23,569 nt of DNA. Source: a virus. Made by a program: the position numbers and the translations under genes. Below are positions 15,866 through 23,569 of this stretch, piece after piece (the stretch's first letter is position 1; each line of letters opens with the position of its first letter). The stretch covers positions 1 to 23,569 of IMG/VR virus record IMGVR_UViG_3300031772_000291. One strand, given 5' to 3'. A model generated the notes under the pieces. The model was given only the letters and a program-made list of their open reading frames with translations. It was not told where the DNA came from and searched no databases.

Positions 15866-18586
15866 ATGGCAGAACAACCAAATCTAAGAGATATAATTAA
15901 GCAAGAAATTAAGAAATGTGTGGTTGACCCTGTATATTTTATGAAGAAATATGTAAAAATTCAACACCCCCACAGAGGAACAATACCGTTCGACCTTTAT
16001 ACATTTCAGGAAAGTACATTACAAAATTTTGCAGAAGATCGTTTTACTTTAATTCTCAAATCCCGTCAGATGGGCATCACAACTTTAGTAGCTGCCTATT
16101 CCTTGTGGTTAATGATATTTAATAGTGATAAAAACATTCTTATCATATCCATTAAACAGGAAGTATCCAAGGAAATCATCACCAAAGTCCGTTTTGCGAA
16201 TGATCATCTTCCATCATGGTTAAAAGTTCCAGCGACGACGGATAACCTATTATCTTTAAGATTACGGAATGGTTCTCAGATTAAAGCTACTTCGTCATCA
16301 AAAGATGCCGGGCGATCTATGGCTTTGAGTTTATTAGTTCTTGACGAAGCGGCCTTCATTGACGATATAGAAGACATCTGGACATCGGCGTTTAATACAC
16401 TGTCTACGGGTGGCCGAGCCATAGTTCTCTCGACGCCTAATGGTGTCGGCAATTGGTTTCACCAAAAGTGGGTGGAAGCGGAACGTAAGAAAAACGACTT
16501 TAAAACAATTGTTCTTCTTTGGAGCCTTCATCCAGACCGAAATCAATTGTGGAGGGATGAACAGGATAAACAGTTGGGTATGAAAAAAGCAACACAGGAA
16601 TGCTTTAGTGGAAATGTAATAGTTTATACTAAAAGTGGACCTAAAAAAATATCTGAAATTTCTGTGGGTGACAATGTATTAACTCATAATGGAAAATATA
16701 AACCCGTCACACATACTTTTAGAAAACTATCAAAAGCTTATAAAATATCTTCAAATAATAATTTTTTAGAAAAGTTTGTGACAAAAAATCATCCATTCTT
16801 AACAGACGATGGGTGGAAGGAAGTGGGGAAATTAAAAAAAGATGATTATATTTTTACATTTCCAATCAATATTGATATTTTTCAGCAAACCAAAACTACA
16901 TTAGATTTATATTCTATTGTTAATCCTAAATACTTTTCTAAAATATTATGTGATGATGATCAAAGATTTTATATTAACGATAGAAAACACAAAACAATTC
17001 ATAATAGATACATTTCTGTTGATTATAAATTTGGGTATTTGATAGGATTATATTTAGCAGAAGGAAGCGGATGCCGATTAAGGAAAGTATTTAATTTTAA
17101 TTATGAAAAAGAAATAAATGGTTGGCCAAAAACATTAAAAGAAATAGTTAAAGATTTATTTAAGTTTTCAAATAATCAAATAAGAAATCTTGGTAATACG
17201 GGACATTTGAGTTTTTGTTCTGAAATATTTTCTTCTGTTATTGATTGCTTCGTGCGTGGTGATGATTGTTATAACAAGCAATTAACATCATTTGCTTATG
17301 ATGTTATGAATAAAGAATTTGCTAAAGGTATAATAGATGGCGTATTTCGTGGCGGCGGATGTTTAAAAAAGGAGTATTACAAAACTATATCAACAACAAG
17401 TCAGAATTTAATTTATGACGTTTCCTATTTATTAAATTTATTATCTATAACAGATTTTTCAATCAGACATATGGTTGGTGGTAATGAAGGCGTGATAGAT
17501 AATAGAAAATTCATTTGTAGTGATAAGTGGGAAATAAAAATTAGAAAAACTAAAAACGTCGAAGTGAAGGAATTGTCTGATATATTAACATTATCCAATT
17601 TAAACATTTCAAATATAAACCTTAATAATGTATGCATAGATGTTGAAGTGTTTAATCTCGGCGTGGAAGACGACCATTCGTATATAACAGAATATGGTAT
17701 TGTTCATAATTGTGATTGCAATTTCTTGACATCAGGAGCCAGTTTAATAGATTTGATGACCCTTAAATGGTATGAGGAGAATCAAGTAAAAAACCCCATT
17801 GAAATGAGAATGGGAAACACGTTATGGATATTTTCTCCTCCTGATTATACTAAAGATTATATTGTTTGTGCTGACGTGGCTAGGGGAGACGGTAGTGATT
17901 TTTCGGCCGCCCACGTATTTGACGCCGAAACTATGGAACAAGTGGCTGAATATCAAGATCAAGTGGGAACAAAAGAATATGGAAACATTCTCGTATCTCT
18001 CGCTACGGAATACAATGACGCGCTTCTTATAGTAGAAAGAGAAAACATTGGTTGGGCAGTATTACAAGAAATTATTAATAGAGAATATAAAAACACTTTT
18101 TATTCTTCTTCCGATCTAAAAATTGTGGATGTTCACCGCCAACTAAAAAACAAATATCTAAGCGAAGACCGAAAAATGGTTCCTGGATTTTCAACCAATG
18201 TAGGAACACGGCCGTTGATAATAAATACAATTGAAAAATATTTTAGGGAAAAAACCCCCACCATTCATTCTATTCGTGTTATAAACGAACTAAAGACATT
18301 TATATGGGAAAGAGGAAAACCGCAAGCAGCGCCTGGCTATTTTGATGATTTAGTAATGTCTTTGGGACTTGGACTGTGGGTCAGAGATACGGCATTAAAA
18401 TTAAGACAAGAGGGAATATTTTTAACAAAAAGTATGTTAGATAAAATCCGAGTGCCAAAGGCTCCGGATGGTCCGGCACCTATTTATAGTTCTACCGGTG
18501 CGCATAGCGTTGGTAGAGATTATTGGAAGATGAAAGTTGGAGCTAATAAAATAGAACCATCGGAAGATCTGACTTGGTTATTGTAA
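15866..18586 (+). CDS. Terminase large subunit (T4 gp17 type) interrupted by an intein
   Basis: This is the DNA packaging motor ATPase and headful nuclease; the 906-residue precursor should splice to about 536 residues. The ATPase domain has Walker A LKSRQMGITT (64-73), Walker B LLVLDEAAF with Asp160-Glu161, and the coupling motif STPNG (189-193). The RNase H-like nuclease domain has an Asp in CADVARGDGSDFS, a Glu in IVERENIGW and a C-terminal acidic pair in GYFDDLVMSLG. The intein spans residues 246-615; joining the flanks gives ATQE-CDCNFLTSGASL, a normal terminase sequence between the two domains. T4 gp17 has 610 residues, so the spliced form is somewhat short. It follows the zinc-finger gene by one base. 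Without splicing, ATPase and nuclease would be separated and probably inactive together. Confidence 0.95.
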   Translation: MAEQPNLRDIIKQEIKKCVVDPVYFMKKYVKIQHPHRGTIPFDLYTFQESTLQNFAEDRFTLILKSRQMGITTLVAAYSLWLMIFNSDKNILIISIKQEVSKEIITKVRFANDHLPSWLKVPATTDNLLSLRLRNGSQIKATSSSKDAGRSMALSLLVLDEAAFIDDIEDIWTSAFNTLSTGGRAIVLSTPNGVGNWFHQKWVEAERKKNDFKTIVLLWSLHPDRNQLWRDEQDKQLGMKKATQECFSGNVIVYTKSGPKKISEISVGDNVLTHNGKYKPVTHTFRKLSKAYKISSNNNFLEKFVTKNHPFLTDDGWKEVGKLKKDDYIFTFPINIDIFQQTKTTLDLYSIVNPKYFSKILCDDDQRFYINDRKHKTIHNRYISVDYKFGYLIGLYLAEGSGCRLRKVFNFNYEKEINGWPKTLKEIVKDLFKFSNNQIRNLGNTGHLSFCSEIFSSVIDCFVRGDDCYNKQLTSFAYDVMNKEFAKGIIDGVFRGGGCLKKEYYKTISTTSQNLIYDVSYLLNLLSITDFSIRHMVGGNEGVIDNRKFICSDKWEIKIRKTKNVEVKELSDILTLSNLNISNINLNNVCIDVEVFNLGVEDDHSYITEYGIVHNCDCNFLTSGASLIDLMTLKWYEENQVKNPIEMRMGNTLWIFSPPDYTKDYIVCADVARGDGSDFSAAHVFDAETMEQVAEYQDQVGTKEYGNILVSLATEYNDALLIVERENIGWAVLQEIINREYKNTFYSSSDLKIVDVHRQLKNKYLSEDRKMVPGFSTNVGTRPLIINTIEKYFREKTPTIHSIRVINELKTFIWERGKPQAAPGYFDDLVMSLGLGLWVRDTALKLRQEGIFLTKSMLDKIRVPKAPDGPAPIYSSTGAHSVGRDYWKMKVGANKIEPSEDLTWLL
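16601..17710 (+). mobile_element. Intein with LAGLIDADG endonuclease domain in the large terminase gene
   Basis: This 370-residue protein splicing element removes itself from the terminase precursor. It begins with Cys246 in block A (CFSGNVIVYTKSGPKKISEI). Block B has Thr and His in KFVTKNHPFL. It ends with HSYITEYGIVHN, with Asn615 preceded by His614, and the following extein residue is Cys616: all canonical for splicing. Between lies a LAGLIDADG homing endonuclease. Its first motif, LIGLYLAEGSG, keeps the acid Glu399. The second, GIIDGVFRGGGC, has Gly497 where relatives usually have Asp (GDG), so DNA cleavage is probably lost. The endonuclease part is more AT-rich than the terminase. Confidence 0.92.
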
Positions 18587-18666
18587 AGGGTGTAGTAAAA
18601 ACCACATTATATGTGTGTAAGTTAGTATTTATTAGTGTGTAAAATTGTATAAAAAGGAAACAAAAT

Positions 18667-21600
18667 ATGGCATCACCCATGAGACCGGAAGTTAGACCAG
18701 ACGAAGAAGTTGACGTAAAGCAGAAATCTTTGTTTGCAAGGTTAAAAAGATTATTTGCGTCTGGAGTAGTCGTTCGAAATATCGGTGGTAAGAAACTCAA
18801 GGTCAAAGATACTAGCGACTTGATGTATGCCACGGATAGAAATAGCCTTCGTGATCGATACAACAGAGTAAGATCCACTGGTTATAACGCTTACACCAGA
18901 GATTTCGCACTTTCCTATCAAGCCGCTAGAATTGATTTGTTCAGAGATTATGATTGTGTTGGACCAGATACTATCATTCCGTTGCCTGATGGTTCCAGAC
19001 CAACTATCAAGGAATTGACTGAAAAATACAAAGATAAACCACAAGAAAGATTTTTGGTATATTCATATGACCATGAAACAGATTCCATTAAGTTAGGAAG
19101 GGCGTATCATCCTAGAAAGAAGGGCGGTGGTACCAGAGAGGGATTTAAAGTTACACTCGATAATGGGCAATATGTTATTGGGAGTATTAAACATCCGTTT
19201 TTGATGCGAGATGGCACATATAAGCGAATCCTTGAACTTGAAGTTGGGGATTCGGTGATGCCGTTTTATCAACATGAATATGGTTATAAAAAGAATGGCA
19301 TTAAACCTTATAGAAAGGTTTATAATTTTTCGAAAGGATACCAATCAGCACACAAAGTTGTGGCCGAACAATTTTATCGACCACTCGAAAAAAATGAGGT
19401 GGTACACCACAAAGATTTTAACGGGTTTAATAATTCTCCCGAAAATTTACAAATAATGGATAGGAAAAAACACGATGAATTTCATTCTAACCACAGTAAA
19501 AATATAATATGGGGGGAAGAAAATTACGAAAATCAATTCAACAAGTTGAAATCTCACCCAAACTATATTGACCGAAAGTTTCATCGTTGGAACGGTGAAC
19601 GACAAGGTGAAAATAATCCGTTTTTCGGTAAACAACATTCTGATGAATCAAATGAAACGAGGTCGAAAACTCTTAAAGAAGTGTTTGTTAATAGAGATCA
19701 AAATGGAGATAAGAATCCAAAATATCGTGATGATTTAACCATTGAAGTATTGAAGGTTCGAGCGTCAGAACATTATAAACAAAATGGAAAATTAACTTCT
19801 TGGAGCCTTGTAAAAGATTTGGGGTGTGGTTATTCCGTTCTTCAAAACCGTTTAAAACAAAATAATACAAACTGGAAATCTTTTAAAAATGAAGTGATAT
19901 CTACACTTAATCATAAAATAGTATCAATAGAACATATTGGACCATTGGAAGTTTATGATGTTACCGTAGAGGAGTATCATAATTTTGCCACTGATAGTTG
20001 TTTCGTGAAAAATACTATGGACATGGACCCTATTGTAGCTTCTGCATTAGATATTTACTCCGATGAATGTCTAACTAATAACGAAATGGGTAAAATGTTA
20101 ATTGTGGCTTGTGATGACGATAACATTAAAGGAATTCTTTATAACCTCTTTTACGATATTCTCAATGTGGAATTTAATATGTGGTCTTGGACCCGAAATA
20201 TGTGTAAATATGGTGATTTTTATCTTCGACTTTATATCTCTCCTGAATATGGAGTATATCAGGCCGAACCAATTTCATCTTATAATGTAGAGAGAATAGA
20301 AAACTCCGATCCGCTAAATAAAAACTATGTAAAATTTCAGCTCAGACCTACTGATACATCTCAGGTCGAGACTTTGGAATCGTTTGAATGCGCTCATTTT
20401 AGACTGCTTTCCGATAGTAATTTTTTACCCTATGGTAAAAGTATGATCGAAGGTGGCCGTAGAGTGTGGAAACAACTTTCTTTAATGGAGGACGCTATGT
20501 TAATCCACAGAATTATGAGAGCCCCTGAGAAAAGAATTATCAAGTTGGATGTAGGAAATATTCCTCCAAACGAAGTTGATTCTTTTATGGAAAAAACCAT
20601 GAATCAAATGAAGAAAGTTCCCTATATTGATGCCCAAACAGGTGATTATAATCTACGTTTCAACATGCAAAATATGGTAGAAGATTTCTATTTGCCGGTT
20701 CGTGGATCTGATAGCGGAACTTCCATTGATACTTTGAGTGGTATGGAGTTTACGGGTATTGATGATATTGAGTATCTTCGTAATAAATTCTTGGCAGCTC
20801 TTAAAATTCCGAAAGCTTTCTTAGGATATGAAGAAGAACTTTCTGGAAAAGCTACTTTGGCAGCCGAAGATATTAGATTTGCCCGAACTATTCAAAGAGT
20901 TCAGAAAATCCTTGTGTCGGAATTAGAAAAAATCGCCATCGTCCATCTATATTCTCAAGGATACAGAGACGAAAGTTTGGTAAAATTCTCATTGCAACTT
21001 ACGAATCCGAGCACGGTATTTGAAAAAGAAAAAATTGATATTTGGTCTAATAAAGTTGATGTTGCTAAGGGGATGATGGAAAACAACCTTTTTCCAAAAC
21101 AGTGGATATATAAACATTTATTTAACCTTTCGGATGATGATGAGAAGGAACTACTTGATCACATCATCGAAGACGCTAAACAAACGTGGAGAATCACGAC
21201 CATTCAAGAAGATGGAAATGATCCGGCTAAACCTTTTAAAAAAATAAACCCTGATAAAGAAACTGGGGGCGCACCTGCCCCAGGCGGCCCAGCGGGTGAA
21301 ATGGGGGGAGGGGCAGGAGGTCCAGAGGCCGGTCCAGAGAAAGAATTAACAGCAGCATTAGGCGAGCCGAGCGGCCCACCAGCAGGAGAATTAAAAGAAG
21401 TAGATTCTATTGAAGAAAAGCACGGTGAACATGCTAAAAATTGGAAAAGGCCGTCTCAAAAAGGAGAGAAAAACGCTAGAGATTATCCGTTTGGTGAAGA
21501 TCCATTAGGAAGTTTAGAAAATAATGCTGATTATTCTACAGAAAGAAATCCAAATCATAAATATAAAAATGATTCTCCTTTAAGTTTGGAATCCATTAGT

Positions 21601-21729
21601 CGTAGTCCATTAATTAAAAGTTTAAAGGGGTATTTGGATGCTCATGAAAGTAAAAAAATTCTTCGTGAACAAAAAAAAGACATAACTGTACCATCTTTGT
21701 TGGATGAATCAAATATAATAGAGGAATAA
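18667..21729 (+). CDS. Portal protein (T4 gp20 type) interrupted by an intein
   Basis: This protein forms the dodecameric portal ring at the capsid vertex, through which the terminase threads DNA. The 1020-residue precursor should splice to about 667 residues. Flanking the intein, RIDLFRDYD and TMDMDPIVASALDIYSDEC join to the typical start of gp20-like portals. Later portal segments include WSWTRNMCKYGDFYLRLY, FLPYGKSMIEGGRRVWKQL, the stem-like HRIMRAPEKRIIKLDVGN, and LAALKIPKAFLGYEE. The C-terminus (from about 867) is a Gly/Pro/Ala-rich stretch of about 40 residues, followed by about 110 hydrophilic residues; T4 gp20 has only 524 residues, so this tail is an extension. The start is supported by AAGGA about eight bases upstream. 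A 5-bp hairpin lies in the 80-base gap before it, without a T-run. Confidence 0.93.
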   Translation: MASPMRPEVRPDEEVDVKQKSLFARLKRLFASGVVVRNIGGKKLKVKDTSDLMYATDRNSLRDRYNRVRSTGYNAYTRDFALSYQAARIDLFRDYDCVGPDTIIPLPDGSRPTIKELTEKYKDKPQERFLVYSYDHETDSIKLGRAYHPRKKGGGTREGFKVTLDNGQYVIGSIKHPFLMRDGTYKRILELEVGDSVMPFYQHEYGYKKNGIKPYRKVYNFSKGYQSAHKVVAEQFYRPLEKNEVVHHKDFNGFNNSPENLQIMDRKKHDEFHSNHSKNIIWGEENYENQFNKLKSHPNYIDRKFHRWNGERQGENNPFFGKQHSDESNETRSKTLKEVFVNRDQNGDKNPKYRDDLTIEVLKVRASEHYKQNGKLTSWSLVKDLGCGYSVLQNRLKQNNTNWKSFKNEVISTLNHKIVSIEHIGPLEVYDVTVEEYHNFATDSCFVKNTMDMDPIVASALDIYSDECLTNNEMGKMLIVACDDDNIKGILYNLFYDILNVEFNMWSWTRNMCKYGDFYLRLYISPEYGVYQAEPISSYNVERIENSDPLNKNYVKFQLRPTDTSQVETLESFECAHFRLLSDSNFLPYGKSMIEGGRRVWKQLSLMEDAMLIHRIMRAPEKRIIKLDVGNIPPNEVDSFMEKTMNQMKKVPYIDAQTGDYNLRFNMQNMVEDFYLPVRGSDSGTSIDTLSGMEFTGIDDIEYLRNKFLAALKIPKAFLGYEEELSGKATLAAEDIRFARTIQRVQKILVSELEKIAIVHLYSQGYRDESLVKFSLQLTNPSTVFEKEKIDIWSNKVDVAKGMMENNLFPKQWIYKHLFNLSDDDEKELLDHIIEDAKQTWRITTIQEDGNDPAKPFKKINPDKETGGAPAPGGPAGEMGGGAGGPEAGPEKELTAALGEPSGPPAGELKEVDSIEEKHGEHAKNWKRPSQKGEKNARDYPFGEDPLGSLENNADYSTERNPNHKYKNDSPLSLESISRSPLIKSLKGYLDAHESKKILREQKKDITVPSLLDESNIIEE
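18955..20013 (+). mobile_element. Intein with HNH endonuclease domain in the portal gene
   Basis: This 353-residue intein begins with Cys97 (CVGPDTIIPLPDGSRP) and ends with NFATDSCFVKN, Asn449, followed by extein Thr450. Block B is IGSIKHPF, with Ser in place of the usual Thr. The residue before the terminal Asn is Lys448, not the usual His. The endonuclease is of the HNH type: VVHHKDFNGFNNSPENLQIM with His247-His248 and Asn255-Asn256, and a further His269. NUMOD-like DNA-binding segments follow (GENNPFFGKQHSDESNETRS, then WSLVKDLGCGYSVLQNRL). It is unrelated to the LAGLIDADG intein in the terminase gene, so the two inteins arrived independently. Confidence 0.9.
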
Positions 21730-21758
21730 TAGAGTTTTTTGATGATTTAGATTATATT

Positions 21759-21766
21759 TATAAATT
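21759..21766 (+). promoter_or_regulatory. T4 late-promoter-like box
   Basis: TATAAATT matches seven of eight bases of the T4 late consensus TATAAATA. It sits 21 bases before the ATG of the following gene and 29 bases after the portal stop, a suitable place for late head-gene transcription. In an AT-rich genome such a match is weak evidence. Confidence 0.3.
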
Positions 21767-21787
21767 AAGTAGAAGTGTTTAAAATTT

Positions 21788-22672
21788 ATGCCTAAAAAAA
21801 TGCGTCATTCGAAGTTTAGGAATACAGGTATTTTGTTTGAATTGCTTGTCCGACAGATTACCGCGGATATTATAGCAGGAAAAGAAACCTCGGGAGCGCG
21901 TGACCTTCTATTCAAATATTTCAAAGAAACGACAGAACTAGGAAAAGAGTGGCGATTATACGGATATCTTCTCAATGAAAAGTTGAAAGATCAAAATAAG
22001 GCTGAACGATTTTTGAATGTCGTTGTAGAACAAAGAAAACGACTTAGCAACGCAAAGTTATCGAAAGAAAAATACAGTTTAATCAGAGAACTTAAGGATT
22101 TGTATCCTATTGACTACCTTTTAAAAGCAAATATTAAAAACTATAGAACGTTAGCATCGATTTTTAAACTCTTCGAAGATGCTTCTACTATTGCTGATGC
22201 AAAATTTGACGCAAAAGAATTATATCAAGCAAAAACGTGTATAGTTGAACATATTTCTGATAGAACAAGTAAGAAATCGGAGGATGATGATACGATTAGG
22301 TTATATGAACAACAAAATGAAGAAGTTCGATTGTTAACATATAGATTATTGGTCGAAGGCGTTAACAAAAAATATGCTAATTTGGATGATAACCAGAAAT
22401 CGGTATTAAGAGAATATATTAACAACGTCTCTAATACTAACTCTCTTGGGTCGTTTATACAAGAAAAGATACAAGATATTAAACAACAACTTGAATCTCT
22501 CATGGAAAAAATCGATTCTGATGTAGTAAAAATCAAAATCAACGAAGTTCATAACCAGTTGAATAGTATTAAACCATCCCGTATTGTAAAAGACAATCAC
22601 GTTATGGTAGTTCTCCTTGCTTATGAATTGTTAAAAGAATGCAGATCAGCGATAGGAAAAATAAATGAATAA
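21788..22672 (+). CDS. Alpha-helical protein after the portal, possible head-assembly factor
   Basis: This 294-residue, highly charged, nearly all-helical protein has no membrane segment or enzymatic motif. The N-terminus KMRHSKFRNTGILFELLVRQITADIIAGK is a conserved-looking basic segment followed by an amphipathic helix. The C-terminal half (FIQEKIQDIKQQLESLMEKI) has heptad-like repeats suggesting a coiled coil. In T4 the genes after the portal gene encode prohead core and scaffold proteins plus the prohead protease; position and composition fit a core or scaffold-like role, but no protease residues are visible. The ribosome site is weak. The gene ends in an ATGAATAA overlap with the next gene, so the two are probably translationally coupled. 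Confidence 0.65.
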   Translation: MPKKMRHSKFRNTGILFELLVRQITADIIAGKETSGARDLLFKYFKETTELGKEWRLYGYLLNEKLKDQNKAERFLNVVVEQRKRLSNAKLSKEKYSLIRELKDLYPIDYLLKANIKNYRTLASIFKLFEDASTIADAKFDAKELYQAKTCIVEHISDRTSKKSEDDDTIRLYEQQNEEVRLLTYRLLVEGVNKKYANLDDNQKSVLREYINNVSNTNSLGSFIQEKIQDIKQQLESLMEKIDSDVVKIKINEVHNQLNSIKPSRIVKDNHVMVVLLAYELLKECRSAIGKINE

Positions 22673-23569
22673 ATCCGATTTATATAAAATTATTACAGAA
22701 TGTATCAAGGAAGTTTTGGAAGAAGGTCATTCCGATCCAGATAGAGAAGAGATGTTATCATTTCTTAAATCTCAGTTTGGAAAAGAAGCGGGGTTTGAAG
22801 ATGATGCGGAAGTAGCCATATATTGGTTTGCCAATCATCATCATGGTGGTCAATGGAGCAATCTCTATTCTGTTTTAAGCACTTCTCCATTTAGTCCTGG
22901 TCCGATTTCCAGAGGGCCAGAAAAGGATTCAATGGAAGAATTGATGTATAATTCTTTGGTCGATGAATTTGGTGGAGGAACGGTAAAAAAGGAGATTCAA
23001 GACCCAAGATTCCAAACTGAACCTGTAATGAAAGCGGTCAATACAGAAGGTGAAGAAAAACCGTGGACCGAAATTGACCATGGGTTTTATAAAGTTGATA
23101 CTGGTATGGCCACTAAACTGGCAGGAGGAAATCTTCCTAAGACAGGATATGAAAAATTGGTTAGAGCACCGGCAGGGTTTCCGTCTTCAAATGGATTCGT
23201 ATGGTTGGCTCAAACAAAAGTAAGAAACGAAATGGTTTGGTCTATTAGAGACGCTAAAGGATGGAGAATGGAAAACGGAGTAGCGGTTTTTGGGTTCAGT
23301 TTACAAGAAACTTATAATCGTGGCGGAGACGTTACGGATTTTGAACAAGAGTGGGAAGATACAAGTAAAAAATTAGAGATGATTAAACGGGTTGGATTAG
23401 AACACGAATATGAAACACTGATGGATGGAATTTTCAGACTCTCACTTGCTCAGTTTGATGCTAGGGCTAAAAAACTTGAAGCTCTTGAAGATAAAGCCAG
23501 ACAAATGGATAAAGAGATGAAAGAAGTTTCCACTACTGGCGGAGTAGCTGGTTATCAATCCAAAAACGC
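22665..23569 (+). CDS. Partial protein with possible capsid-targeting N-terminus (3' end outside window)
   Basis: An ATG inside the end of the previous gene (overlap ATGAATAA) opens a frame with no stop through the last base, giving about 301 residues of an incomplete protein. AGGA eight bases upstream supports this start. The N-terminus MNKSDLYKIITECIKEVLEE is an amphipathic helix with I-T-E, I-K-E and L-E-E steps. It resembles the leader of the gene at 5595 and T4 internal-protein leaders cut by the prohead protease. The middle is mixed, with Gly/Pro-rich parts (STSPFSPGPISRGP, GFPSSNGFVW), and the end (RAKKLEALEDKARQMDKEMKEV) looks like a coiled coil. I do not recognise the family. Position after the portal suggests an internal head or core protein. 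Confidence 0.7.
   Translation, partial: MNKSDLYKIITECIKEVLEEGHSDPDREEMLSFLKSQFGKEAGFEDDAEVAIYWFANHHHGGQWSNLYSVLSTSPFSPGPISRGPEKDSMEELMYNSLVDEFGGGTVKKEIQDPRFQTEPVMKAVNTEGEEKPWTEIDHGFYKVDTGMATKLAGGNLPKTGYEKLVRAPAGFPSSNGFVWLAQTKVRNEMVWSIRDAKGWRMENGVAVFGFSLQETYNRGGDVTDFEQEWEDTSKKLEMIKRVGLEHEYETLMDGIFRLSLAQFDARAKKLEALEDKARQMDKEMKEVSTTGGVAGYQSKN

Noticed and set aside
18603-18615. Hairpin CACAT-TAT-ATGTG in the gap before the portal gene, as a terminator
   Set aside because: The stem is only five base pairs and no T-run follows, so an intrinsic terminator is not supported.
18648-18655. TATAAAAA as a T4-like late promoter for the portal gene
   Set aside because: It overlaps the ribosome site; a transcript starting downstream of it would lack that site.
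18543-18878. Antisense open frame of 111 codons spanning the terminase-portal gap
   Set aside because: It overlaps the ends of two well-supported genes and shows no ribosome site or recognisable domain.
1-23569. tRNA genes, CRISPR arrays, insertion sequences and integrase genes
   Set aside because: I looked for T-loop-like GGTTCGAATC segments, regularly spaced direct repeats and transposase or integrase motifs and found none; a tRNA scan would be needed to be certain.

Overview
The window is a gene-dense, AT-rich stretch of a tailed-phage genome of the T4-like myovirus type. Every gene I accept lies on the + strand, with short gaps or small overlaps. The T4-like reading rests on a gp17-type large terminase, a gp20-type portal, a gp61-type primase and a gp46/gp47 (Rad50/Mre11) recombination enzyme. 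Nothing in the window identifies the host. No tRNA, rRNA, CRISPR array, transposase or integrase was seen.

Layout. Positions 1-5139 hold four putative surface or tail-fibre proteins: the end of a LamG-like protein, two related Trp/Ser/Gly-rich proteins in tandem, and a 952-residue protein with seven FG-GAP-type propeller motifs followed by two dockerin-like calcium loops. Positions 5140-5909 hold small genes of unknown function. Positions 5931-10823 form a replication/recombination block: a RuvC-like resolvase, a zinc-finger/TOPRIM primase followed in frame by a leftover second primase C-terminus, and one 1070-residue polypeptide joining Mre11 and Rad50. At 10856-13171 is another probable virion protein. 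From 13192 to the end is a packaging/head block: a ligase-like nucleotidyltransferase, a free-standing GIY-YIG homing endonuclease, a zinc-finger/coiled-coil protein, a large terminase with a LAGLIDADG intein, a portal with an HNH intein, an alpha-helical protein, and the start of a protein with a possible capsid-targeting leader.

How the genes fit together. The terminase and portal form the DNA packaging motor. The resolvase, primase and Mre11-Rad50 enzyme would serve recombination-dependent replication and trimming of branched concatemers before packaging. The first four proteins are candidates for host-surface binding. Three unrelated homing endonuclease families sit within about 5.5 kb around the terminase and portal, so the packaging genes are a hot spot for selfish elements.

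Most notable observations: the Mre11-Rad50 fusion; three homing endonuclease types side by side, one of which seems to have lost a catalytic acid; the duplicated primase C-terminus; the nucleotidyltransferase beside the terminase; the propeller plus dockerin-like protein; and a strong sigma70-like promoter with an operator-like palindrome whose predicted start falls at the primase start codon.
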